Positions 51,147 to 58,966 of a DNA stretch of 64,000 nucleotides are shown piece after piece. Origin of the DNA: an uncultured Eubacterium sp. Its GTDB lineage: Bacteria > Bacillota > Clostridia > Lachnospirales > Lachnospiraceae. The position numbers were made by a program, and so were the translations under genes. Each line of letters begins with the position of its first letter. Positions within the stretch are counted from its first letter, which is position 1. The notes under the pieces were generated by a model that was given only the letters and a program-made list of their open reading frames with translations, made no database searches and had not been told where the DNA came from. The DNA is taken from assembly GCA_948579355.1 (NCBI GenBank), contig CAPAOV010000007.1:62001-126000 (forward strand), given 5' to 3'.

Positions 51147-51861
51147 TGACAATTCCTCCGTCTTTTGCATATTTCATATATTGCCTGATAAAATCGTTGT
51201 ATCTCTTCCGCGCCAGTATCAGTCTGTCTCCATTGGCAACTTTAATTGTGTCTGCATTGTAAGAAACAATCTTTTCCATATTCACGAGAAAACACCTGTG
51301 GCAGCGGTAAAAGCCACTGCCCGTCATGCGCTCCAATTCGTCCATTTTTCCATAACAATCCAAGGCGCCCGCCTCTGTATGAATTATAACTTTCTTATTT
51401 GCACTCTCAATATAATAAATATCTTTAATAAAAACTTTCCTCCATGTGCCGGAATTTTTCACTAAAATATACTGCTTCGTCCGCTCCTCTTCCGCATATA
51501 ATTCTCTTAACGCCCGCCCAAAAACATGGCAGAACTTTTCCTCGTCAACCGGCTTTAACAGATAGTGAAACGCCGACACATCAAAGGCGCTATTCATATA
51601 TCTCTCATAGCCTGTCACAAAAATAATGATACTCTTCGTTCTTCCCTCTTCCTGCTGTCGAATGTGGCTCGCAACGTCCATTCCCGATATCTCCCGCATT
51701 TCCACATCAAGAAAACAAATATCAAAATCCCTTTGTGCCTGAATCATTTCCTCCCCTGTGGCAAAAGTTGTAATCTCTGCACCTTGTAGCTGCTCTTCTA
51801 TCAGGGAAACAATATGCTCCCTCGCTGCTTTATCATCATCACACACTGCTATCTTTATCAT
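51139..51861 (-). CDS. RR2: LytTR-family response regulator
   Basis: 240 residues. Receiver domain with Asp8-Asp9-Asp10 and phospho-acceptor Asp52 in ICFLDVEMREISGMD; LytTR domain from about 135 with FIKDIYYIESANKKVIIHT and FYRCHRCFLVNMEKI. It pairs with HK2, which overlaps it by 8 bases. Direct repeats about 90-120 bp upstream suggest autoregulation. Confidence 0.92.
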   Translation of the reverse strand: MIKIAVCDDDKAAREHIVSLIEEQLQGAEITTFATGEEMIQAQRDFDICFLDVEMREISGMDVASHIRQQEEGRTKSIIIFVTGYERYMNSAFDVSAFHYLLKPVDEEKFCHVFGRALRELYAEEERTKQYILVKNSGTWRKVFIKDIYYIESANKKVIIHTEAGALDCYGKMDELERMTGSGFYRCHRCFLVNMEKIVSYNADTIKVANGDRLILARKRYNDFIRQYMKYAKDGGIVNV

Positions 51862-51910
51862 TTTCTTATTTCCTTTCTCTAATTATGAAAATGCAGGCAA
51901 AAAACCTTTT

Positions 51911-51980
51911 ACTATATCGGCTTTTTATGTCTCCGTGTTGTGGGAATGGGTGTCAGATACGAGATTTTGGGTGTGAAATA
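51911..51980 (-). promoter_or_regulatory. RR2 promoter with two LytTR-type direct repeats
   Basis: The minus strand has TATAGT (51916-51911) with a poor -35 (AACACG). Plus-strand direct repeats GGGTGTCAGATA (51948-51959) and GGGTGTGAAATA (51969-51980) lie 21 bp apart, at about -44 and -65. Position and spacing are the same as at the RR1 promoter, and one half reads TTTCACACCC against TTTCATTCCC there. Confidence 0.6.
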
Positions 51981-51988
51981 ACTCTTAA

Positions 51989-52033
51989 ACAAAATAGCGT
52001 GTTGCATCCCTTTTGTCTGGAACGCACCACGCT
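51989..52033 (-). terminator. Probable terminator of the DUF2164 gene
   Basis: On the minus strand AGCGTG...CACGCT form the outer stem with further TGC/GCA and TTCC/GGGA pairing inside, followed by ATTTTG. It lies 51 bp after the stop at 52085 and just upstream of the RR2 control region. Confidence 0.5.
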
Positions 52034-52084
52034 GAAAATAATAATCCATCTCTTTATCCCTGCTGTTACGAAAAGGTCAAGGAG

Positions 52085-52327
52085 TTATTTATACAATGCA
52101 TAGTAATCGCTTTCCATATTTTCCACATTCTTCGTAAGCCATAGCTTTACATCATCTAACGCCTTATTATAAATCGCTTCTCCTAACACATCAAGAAAAA
52201 AATCTAATATTGTCTCAGAACCAATGATACCCAATTTCTCATCCCGTTCTTCTTGAAAAAAGTAAATGATTTCTTCCTGTAACTTTTTCTTTTCTTCCGG
52301 TGAAAGTTCAAACTTATTTTTCCTCAT
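52085..52327 (-). CDS. DUF2164-like small protein
   Basis: 80 residues from ATG 52327 (GGAGAGG upstream); the frame stays open further but has no better start. The segment KFELSPEEKKKLQEEIIYFF then ERDEKLGIIGSETILDFFLD matches the DUF2164 pattern: a short helical protein of unknown function common in Gram-positives. Located between the RR2 system and the sigma factor gene, with 108 bp to the latter. Confidence 0.75.
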   Translation of the reverse strand: MRKNKFELSPEEKKKLQEEIIYFFQEERDEKLGIIGSETILDFFLDVLGEAIYNKALDDVKLWLTKNVENMESDYYALYK

Positions 52328-52435
52328 TTTCCTCTCCGTTCCGGAGCATACACTCCATTTTTTATTTATCACCCGCAAGTATCAGATAAAGCGTATCATA
52401 CATTCTTTCAGAAGACAATAATTACAGCAAATTTT

Positions 52436-53986
52436 TCACTTATGCTGAATCATGACATCACAATAACAATTTTCAGAGGGCATGGAAAGTTTTCCCGTAC
52501 GCTGCGCATGCGCAGCAATCACAGAATACATACCGGTAAACATATTCCTGCACATACGCTGTGCGTCGTCAAGCAGATGTTTGGGAAATAACTTCTTGTA
52601 CCCCTGAATAAAGTTGCCGACAATCTCATTGTATTCCGCCATAATTGGCGCCAGATACTTTTCCGATATGGCGTCAAATGCTGCTTTCTGTTCTTTCGTA
52701 AACGAAGGTACGGTTACAAAAAAACTGCCGTCGCTTCTTTTGATAATATATCCGTCTTGAATCGCATTGGCAAGCGACTCAATATCTTTGGAAGCGCCAT
52801 GATACAAAATATCTGCACATACATTGATATAGTTGTCATACATCATGGGGCGGAACGTAATGCCATTGATTGAAAAATACGACGTATGGCTAAATCCCCC
52901 GCGCTTTCCCAAATTGGCGCTGTGCTGAAAGCCTATAGCGATTCTTTTGTGCTTTCCGGTCTCCATATTTCCAAGATAACACCATTCATTGCCATCATAT
53001 TTCTTTTTGAACGACGGATATGGCAATTTGCAATAATGCTCATCGGCATAGGCAAAAGCCATTACCCCATAAAGATAGCGCAAATCGTTGTCGCCTTTTT
53101 TCGCCTTATAAAAATCAATTGCCTTTGCCTCTTCCGCTATACTGTTTAACGCCAAGATAATTTCATCCATAAGCGGGAGTAATGCCTTTTCGGCATGCTC
53201 TTCACAATAAATACCGTATTTATCCGACCAAATAATAAAATCCGTCTGGTACTTACCCTTAACCGCCTCTGTGACGGCCTCCCTTTTTAACAGATTTTCC
53301 ATGCGCTCTTCAATATAATAAGCGGGAACTCCGCACATCTTTGCCAAGTCCTCAACAGACGCTGGCTCTTCATAACAATAATACAAAATGTTTTGGGACA
53401 GCGCGTCATCAATATAGACAGTAGGAAAAGGAATCGTTTTTCCATTATAATTTCCGTTGCCATAAATATCCAGTTTCATCCTTATTGGTCTTAAAGCCGT
53501 TTCATTCATTTCACCACACTCCTTTTTAAGCTTTTTCCGCGCTTCACTGAGACGCCATCTGACAGTTCCCTCCGGCACATTCAGCTTCTCCGCGATTGTT
53601 TTCGCAGAAAGGCCGTCATAGTAATGCCATATGATGATATCACGATATGTTGCTGAGAGCATTGCTATTTTTGTGCGCAAGGTATCGTATATTTCTTCCT
53701 CGACAAAAGGGTATTCGTCCTCATAAAAAAGATTTTCCGGCACGTCATAACAATACAGGGCACGCTGTTTCCCCATATTGCGCCTAAATGTATTAGCTAC
53801 ATTCCGCGCCACTCCCCAAAGCCACGGTTCGAACCTGCTCTCATCCCTCAATTTAGGCAGCTCACGGACAGCAGTAAATAAAATTTCCTGCGCCAGCTCA
53901 TCCGCCTCTTCCCGAGAGTATGTGTGATTAATTGCGTATCCATATACTTTGTCGATATAGCACTCAATCTTATCGTATTTCATCAT
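52436..53986 (-). CDS. ECF-like sigma factor with large C-terminal extension
   Basis: 516 residues from ATG 53986 (a GTG at 53992 is possible). Sigma region 2 (about 10-75, SREEADELAQEILFTAVREL and RFEPWLWGVARNVANTFRR) and region 4 (about 105-160, GLSAKTIAEKLNVPEGTVRW) make a normal ECF core of about 165 residues. The extra 350 residues begin with a winged-helix-like segment (SVEDLAKMCGVPAYYIEERM, near 215) followed by a domain I do not recognise. No anti-sigma gene is adjacent; the extension may do the sensing. Confidence 0.82.
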   Translation of the reverse strand: MMKYDKIECYIDKVYGYAINHTYSREEADELAQEILFTAVRELPKLRDESRFEPWLWGVARNVANTFRRNMGKQRALYCYDVPENLFYEDEYPFVEEEIYDTLRTKIAMLSATYRDIIIWHYYDGLSAKTIAEKLNVPEGTVRWRLSEARKKLKKECGEMNETALRPIRMKLDIYGNGNYNGKTIPFPTVYIDDALSQNILYYCYEEPASVEDLAKMCGVPAYYIEERMENLLKREAVTEAVKGKYQTDFIIWSDKYGIYCEEHAEKALLPLMDEIILALNSIAEEAKAIDFYKAKKGDNDLRYLYGVMAFAYADEHYCKLPYPSFKKKYDGNEWCYLGNMETGKHKRIAIGFQHSANLGKRGGFSHTSYFSINGITFRPMMYDNYINVCADILYHGASKDIESLANAIQDGYIIKRSDGSFFVTVPSFTKEQKAAFDAISEKYLAPIMAEYNEIVGNFIQGYKKLFPKHLLDDAQRMCRNMFTGMYSVIAAHAQRTGKLSMPSENCYCDVMIQHK

Positions 53987-54042
53987 TCTCACCTGCCTTC
54001 ATTTATAAAGTGTCCAAAAAAAGCATTTTGTTGGGTGATTTC

Positions 54043-54079
54043 AAAAAAAGAGCCCATACACTGTTGTGTGTACGGACTC
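54043..54079 (-). terminator. Terminator after the chemoreceptor gene
   Basis: On the minus strand GAGTCCGTACAC pairs over 12 bp (two G-U) with GTGTATGGGCTC around a 6-base loop, followed by seven Ts. It lies about 48 nt past the stop at 54127 and is the only clear terminator for the gene run that begins near 63.5 kb. Confidence 0.85.
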
Positions 54080-54126
54080 CATGATTGCTGCAACTCTTAC
54101 ATCGCTGCCTATATACCAGACTTTTA

Positions 54127-56127
54127 TCATACTTTAAACGACGCTACCGTCTGATTCAGAAGTTCGCTCAGACGGAACAGTTCCTCCATTTTAGCGAGTA
54201 CCGTACTGGCGTTTTCATCGGAACTCTGTGCCGATTTCTGTACTTCCTGCATGTATTCGGTTATGGCCCCGACCAATACTGTGATGTCGTGAATCGCCTC
54301 ATTGATTCCGTCCATCTTCACACTCATCTGTCGGGAAGAGGCTCCCAAATCACCGGAGATATTGCTGTAGAATACGGCGTCCTGTTCATATACTTCGGCG
54401 AGTTCCGTCATTTCCCTGTAATCTTCCATCACCTTATCATTCATAAAATCAAGCAGTTTCTGGGAAGTGCCCGACAACACAACGACGCTTCTGATTACAT
54501 CTTCTGTCACCTGACGGATTTTGTCTACCGCAACTTTGGAATTATCTGCCAGCTCACGAATCTCATCCGCAACGACCGAAAAACCTGCTCCCGCCTGACC
54601 GGCTCTTGCCGCCTCAATCGACGCATTCAGCGCCAGAAGATTCGTCTGGTCGCTGATGACAAGGATTTCCTCTGTCAGCGAATCAATATCCCGTACCCTG
54701 TCGCTCTCGGAAATCGCCTGCTCCAGTTCCTTTCTCGCCTCCTGATAGATGGAAATCGCCTCCTGTCCGGATTTTTCCGAACTCTCATGCCTCTCTCTGG
54801 CGCGGCTCATAATGTCGCTTGACTGCTCTGCCGCTTCACCGGCGCGCTCCGTCACATTGCCGACAAGAACTCCCAGTTCCTGACCGATATTCTCGATATC
54901 ATCAGCCAGTCCCTTTGCCTCTTTCGTCTGTGTCATAACCTGTAAAACCGAATCGAGAATATGGGAGAGGTCTTCGGTCAGCACCGCCATCTCTTTTGAT
55001 GTTCCTTTGGCAATCGTGTCAATATCTTCCGCCTCTTCCTTTGTATTCAAAATAATACTGCGAATCTGCTGTTTTACTTCTACCGTAGCCTTTTGTATCT
55101 GCTCAGTTTCATTCTTATATTCTTTCGGAATGCCTTTTTCACTGACTATATGTTCAGAGAAGTCACCGGAAGCAAACTGTTTTAACATCTGTACCGGAGC
55201 CAGCATTTTCCCGATAAGGCCCGTCATAAATACGACGACGAGAACAATGATGACAAGGGCGATGATAAGAGCTACTATAATCATCGTCGTCAGGGACTTT
55301 ATGACATTAGCAGTTGGAACCACAACGCCTAACCGCCAGTCGCTCCCCTTAATCTGCGAAGCGGCAAAATAGCAGTTGCTTCCATTGTAATCCCTGAGTT
55401 TCAACACGTCACTGTCCGTTCCATCCATCAGACCGGACAATCCCGGCATTATATCCGTAACGGCAACCGCTGATTCTTCTTTTGGTTCGTACTCCTTATT
55501 TTTATGGGCGATATACTGTCCGCTGCTATCTACAAGAAATCCGTACACACCCTCTTCATAATTGATACTTCCGGTTAAATCCGTCACCGTTCCCAGCGTT
55601 ACATCCAGTCCGATGACAGCCGCCAGTTCGTCTTCTATGTACACCGGTGCGGCAATCGTCGCACACATCTGATTCGTCAGCACATCCCAATAAGGATTTG
55701 TTACGATTACTTCTTTTTTCTCCGATGCCTGCTGATACCAGCCACGCTTAACCGGGTCGTACCCCTCCGGTATCTCTGCTTTCCGGTTGGACTGGATAAA
55801 CTTGCTGTCTTTCGTCCCGCAGTACAGGTTAAGAATTTCTTCCCGCCCCGACGCATAGGTATCCACAACTGACTGGATAAACTTTACGTCGGTGTTTGCC
55901 GCCGCTTCTATACTGTTTGCAGCTCCGTCCGTCAGCAACTTTTCCGCCTCAATCCATGTATTAATCTCCTCCGCATACTTATCCGCATTTAACTGCAATG
56001 CCTCCGTCTGCTTCTGAATCAGATTTCTTCCCGCCAGAATAACAATTCCGGCAGTTGTCAAAATGATACTTACCGCTACAATACAGATAACATTTAATGT
56101 CAGCTTTCCTTTAATTGTCTTTCTCAT
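54127..56127 (-). CDS. Methyl-accepting chemotaxis protein with amino-acid-type dCache sensor
   Basis: 666 residues: TM1 (about 10-32), a dCache sensor (about 38-275), TM2 (about 283-305), HAMP, and the MCP signalling domain with the hairpin tip DQTNLLALNASIEAARAGQA. In the sensor Tyr123, Arg128, Trp130, Tyr131, Tyr146, Asp148 and Asp175 have exactly the spacing of the dCache_1AA amino-acid-binding motif (PctA Y121, R126, W128, Y129, Y144, D146, D173). An amino acid ligand is therefore likely. AGGTGG lies 9 bases before ATG. It is 68 bp downstream of RR3, with no terminator between. Confidence 0.93.
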   Translation of the reverse strand: MRKTIKGKLTLNVICIVAVSIILTTAGIVILAGRNLIQKQTEALQLNADKYAEEINTWIEAEKLLTDGAANSIEAAANTDVKFIQSVVDTYASGREEILNLYCGTKDSKFIQSNRKAEIPEGYDPVKRGWYQQASEKKEVIVTNPYWDVLTNQMCATIAAPVYIEDELAAVIGLDVTLGTVTDLTGSINYEEGVYGFLVDSSGQYIAHKNKEYEPKEESAVAVTDIMPGLSGLMDGTDSDVLKLRDYNGSNCYFAASQIKGSDWRLGVVVPTANVIKSLTTMIIVALIIALVIIVLVVVFMTGLIGKMLAPVQMLKQFASGDFSEHIVSEKGIPKEYKNETEQIQKATVEVKQQIRSIILNTKEEAEDIDTIAKGTSKEMAVLTEDLSHILDSVLQVMTQTKEAKGLADDIENIGQELGVLVGNVTERAGEAAEQSSDIMSRARERHESSEKSGQEAISIYQEARKELEQAISESDRVRDIDSLTEEILVISDQTNLLALNASIEAARAGQAGAGFSVVADEIRELADNSKVAVDKIRQVTEDVIRSVVVLSGTSQKLLDFMNDKVMEDYREMTELAEVYEQDAVFYSNISGDLGASSRQMSVKMDGINEAIHDITVLVGAITEYMQEVQKSAQSSDENASTVLAKMEELFRLSELLNQTVASFKV

Positions 56128-56195
56128 AATTCTAATCCACCTTTTCTATCAAAATATTTATTAGGATATGAATCCATTGGTTCAGTTCACTCGTC

Positions 56196-56924
56196 TCATT
56201 TCTTTCCACGGTAATAATCCAGATATTTATCCCGCAGAAACGGATAGGTTCCTCTTGGCAGGTAGATTTTCTGCCCGTTATCCATTTGCACTTCCTGTGC
56301 ATTCATGCTTTCGATATGCCCTAAATGGATAATATAAGAGGCGCCAACTTTCACCAGTTCCTGACAGGCGCAACACATCTCATAAATCTTCGCCATCGTG
56401 AGATTCTGCAGTACTTCCGCGCCATCCGTCATATGGATACACTGACGTTTCCCCTGAGCCTCACAATATACAATATCGTTCAGCGCAAATTTGCGGATAT
56501 GGCTGTCCACTTTCAATAGGACATATTGATGTCTGTCATCTCTCCTGGCCTCGAGAATTTTATGAAGCGCCTTAAAAAGCGCTCTTTCCGAAACCGGTTT
56601 TATCAGATACGATGCCACCTCCACTTCAAACGCCGCCAGAGCATTCTCTGCCGACGAGGCAAAAAGAATAATTTTCCCGCTATTTCCCATGCGGTGCAGC
56701 TCCCGTACCGTCTCAATTCCCATTTGCTCTGGCACGTTAATGTCCATCAGAATAATATCCGGTTTCCAATTCCCTGTTCCTGCCTCCTGCAGCAAATCTC
56801 CTGTATTGGTAAAACGCTTTAACAGAAATGCTTTTTCTGCAAGCGGACTTTGCTCACTTCTCAGAATGCGCTCTACTCTGTCCGACTCTGTTTTTTCACT
56901 GTCACAGATTGCAATCTGATACAT
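56196..56924 (-). CDS. RR3: LytTR-family response regulator
   Basis: 242 residues from ATG 56924 (GGAGG 8 bases upstream). Receiver with phospho-acceptor Asp61 in IILMDINVPEQMG; only one acidic residue of the usual pair is present at the start (CDSE). The LytTR domain (about 140-240) carries ALNDIVYCEAQGKRQCIHMT and KIYLPRGTYPFLRDKYLDYY. It is clearly a paralogue of RR4 at 61.3 kb, which has NDIIYCEAKGKSQYIYM and KIYLPRGTFRLLREQYLDYY. It lies 92 bp after the LuxR-type regulator. Confidence 0.9.
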   Translation of the reverse strand: MYQIAICDSEKTESDRVERILRSEQSPLAEKAFLLKRFTNTGDLLQEAGTGNWKPDIILMDINVPEQMGIETVRELHRMGNSGKIILFASSAENALAAFEVEVASYLIKPVSERALFKALHKILEARRDDRHQYVLLKVDSHIRKFALNDIVYCEAQGKRQCIHMTDGAEVLQNLTMAKIYEMCCACQELVKVGASYIIHLGHIESMNAQEVQMDNGQKIYLPRGTYPFLRDKYLDYYRGKK

Positions 56925-56985
56925 GTCTGACACCTCCATATCAAATACATACATATCACTATTATACAATCTTTCGACAGATTAT

Positions 56986-57007
56986 ACCCTATACCATGAT
57001 ATAGGGT
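56986..57007. repeat. Perfect inverted repeat upstream of RR3
   Basis: ACCCTATA and TATAGGGT flank a 6-base loop in the gap between the LuxR-type regulator and RR3. No U tract follows. Two minus-strand TATAAT-like strings lie next to it, so it may be an operator for an internal promoter. Confidence 0.5.
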
Positions 57008-57016
57008 TTCTGAAAA

Positions 57017-57655
57017 TCAGTACTCTCCATCCTCCGCAATATCCACGACAAATTTTGCGTCGCTCACGGCAACGGCAAGCTGAAGTTTGTTTTTCAGATT
57101 CGTCTTTGCCAGCATATTTGTCACATGGTATTTGACCGTTACCACTTCCACGTTGAGCCTTTCCGCAATCTGAGGATAGGTCAGACCCTTGACAAGACAG
57201 CGCAGGACGCGCATCTCCGTCTTCGTAAACTCCGTACTTTTAGCCGTGCCAATTTCAACGACCGGTGGCGCATCAGGGAAAACATGTTCGCCTGCCAGCG
57301 TGCGGGAGATAATCTGCATCAGCGTTGTCTCATCGGTATCTTTATACCACAGACTATCTGCCCCAAAGCATTTTGCCTGCTCAAGAATCTCGTCATCTAC
57401 TAGAGAAGTCACCACAACAATCCGGATGTCGGGAAAACTCTTCTTAATCTTTTTCACGGCAGCCAGACCATTTTCCCGATGTGCCGTCTGTACATCCATC
57501 AAAATCAGGTGAATTGCTCTCGTCTCACAAATTTCATACGCCTGCTCGGCCCCCTCGATAGATGCCTTCAGCAGAAAATCGTCAGACTTATCAATATACC
57601 CCTCCAAAATACTTCGTATCATCTTCTGGTCTTCCACTATCATTACATTTTTCAT
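57017..57655 (-). CDS. NarL/LuxR-family response regulator
   Basis: 212 residues from ATG 57655 (AGGA 5 bases upstream). Receiver domain with Glu8-Asp9 and phospho-acceptor Asp54 in LILMDVQTAHRENG, and a C-terminal LuxR helix-turn-helix (about 140-205) with FTKTEMRVLRCLVKGLTYPQ and EVVTVKYHVTNML. It pairs with the kinase gene 45 bp upstream. Confidence 0.92.
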   Translation of the reverse strand: MKNVMIVEDQKMIRSILEGYIDKSDDFLLKASIEGAEQAYEICETRAIHLILMDVQTAHRENGLAAVKKIKKSFPDIRIVVVTSLVDDEILEQAKCFGADSLWYKDTDETTLMQIISRTLAGEHVFPDAPPVVEIGTAKSTEFTKTEMRVLRCLVKGLTYPQIAERLNVEVVTVKYHVTNMLAKTNLKNKLQLAVAVSDAKFVVDIAEDGEY

Positions 57656-57700
57656 ACTAATCCTCATTTCCGAATCAATTTTATCACACTGTTTCCTTTT

Positions 57701-58966
57701 TTATCCTGTACCTGCTGCCGGCAGAATGATTCGGCACACAAATCGGGGGCGGCTTATCAGCTCCAGACTACCGCCGGCATGCTCGATACGGCTGCGCAAA
57801 CCGGAAAGCCCGCTGCCCTCAACAACCGTCCGCTCAGGAGCCATACCGTTATTTGTTATCGCACAGGTAATCTGTCCGCCGTCACTTCCCAACTCCACAA
57901 ACACCTTATCCCCGCCGGCATGGCGCGCACAATTATTCACACATTCCCGAATGGCAAGGAGAAGCAGATGACGCACAAACTCATCTTCAGGAACATTTCC
58001 CTCCCATACGAGTTCCACCCCCAAATCCTCTGCGCGGATGCTAACAGCCTCCCATTCGTCCTGATTGGCAGGCATATTATTGGCCCGATAAAGCAAGTCA
58101 ACGGCAGTTTCCCACAACACGGCATTCTTTCTGATGACAGCAATATCCTGATGTTGTATAAGCGCTTTTTTGGCGGCGAGAATACTGTGGCCGATATCAT
58201 CATGGACACGTATCTTCATCGACAGTATTTCCTCTTCCCTCACAATGTCTTTCATGTTGTCCAGAATCCATTTGACTCTCTTATTGGCATCCGCAAGGCG
58301 GGCATTTTCGCGGTTCAGCTCCGCCTGTTTTGCGTACAGCTCCGTTACGTTTGCGGCAATTACTTCCGTTATCTGTTTTCCCTCCCTGTCTGTAATTATA
58401 GATTCTGTGAATCGGTGAACCGTTCCGTCCGGAAAACGGTACAGCGCAATCTCCCCGTCAAGACATTCCACGGCAGAGCGCGGATGAAACAGCGCCCCAT
58501 GCAGCTCGTCAAGCGTCTGTATTTCCTTTCCAAACAACATAACTCCAATCGACATCATTTTTCTGTTAATCATCCGCACTGTGCCATATTCATCAAAAAA
58601 GCAAATGCCATCCGGCAGGTTATCGCCCGCCTCTTTAATCGTATCCCGCGACAGGGAGTATCGCATCCTCATCCACATACGGAGATAGCGTACTGCGGCA
58701 TAGACGAGCAATCCCGCTTCCGCAAACCAGAGGAAAACGGCAGCCCCCGCAAAGTCACCCATACCGGCAGTCTCTGTCCTCATTTCAAACAGTGTTTTTA
58801 TATATAACAGTTCTGCCATCAGCAGTACACCATCAAATACGGTGAACAAATATCTTCCGCCCGCCACATCTTCAATCACAAGGAACAACTGCAGCACAGC
58901 AGTTGCAAGCATAAGCAGTATCAGCAATGTCTGTTGTACATTTCCACATGCGGAAAAGAAACTCAT
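57701..58966 (-). CDS. Sensor histidine kinase with PAS domain (NarX/DesK-like core)
   Basis: 421 residues. Three or four membrane helices (about 10-95), a PAS-like domain (about 110-220), a coiled coil and a histidine kinase core with KIRVHDDIGHSILAAKKALI (phospho-acceptor His) and the ATPase N box RECVNNCARHAGGD and G box GSGLSGLRSRI. This type phosphorylates NarL/LuxR regulators, consistent with the next gene. The start overlaps the stop of the 7TM gene by ATGA. Confidence 0.88.
   Translation of the reverse strand: MSFFSACGNVQQTLLILLMLATAVLQLFLVIEDVAGGRYLFTVFDGVLLMAELLYIKTLFEMRTETAGMGDFAGAAVFLWFAEAGLLVYAAVRYLRMWMRMRYSLSRDTIKEAGDNLPDGICFFDEYGTVRMINRKMMSIGVMLFGKEIQTLDELHGALFHPRSAVECLDGEIALYRFPDGTVHRFTESIITDREGKQITEVIAANVTELYAKQAELNRENARLADANKRVKWILDNMKDIVREEEILSMKIRVHDDIGHSILAAKKALIQHQDIAVIRKNAVLWETAVDLLYRANNMPANQDEWEAVSIRAEDLGVELVWEGNVPEDEFVRHLLLLAIRECVNNCARHAGGDKVFVELGSDGGQITCAITNNGMAPERTVVEGSGLSGLRSRIEHAGGSLELISRPRFVCRIILPAAGTG

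Noticed and set aside
57479..58807. 442-codon plus-strand frame opposite the kinase gene
   Set aside because: Antisense of the kinase at 57701-58966, which has clear domains; composition (Arg/His-rich) is typical of shadow frames.
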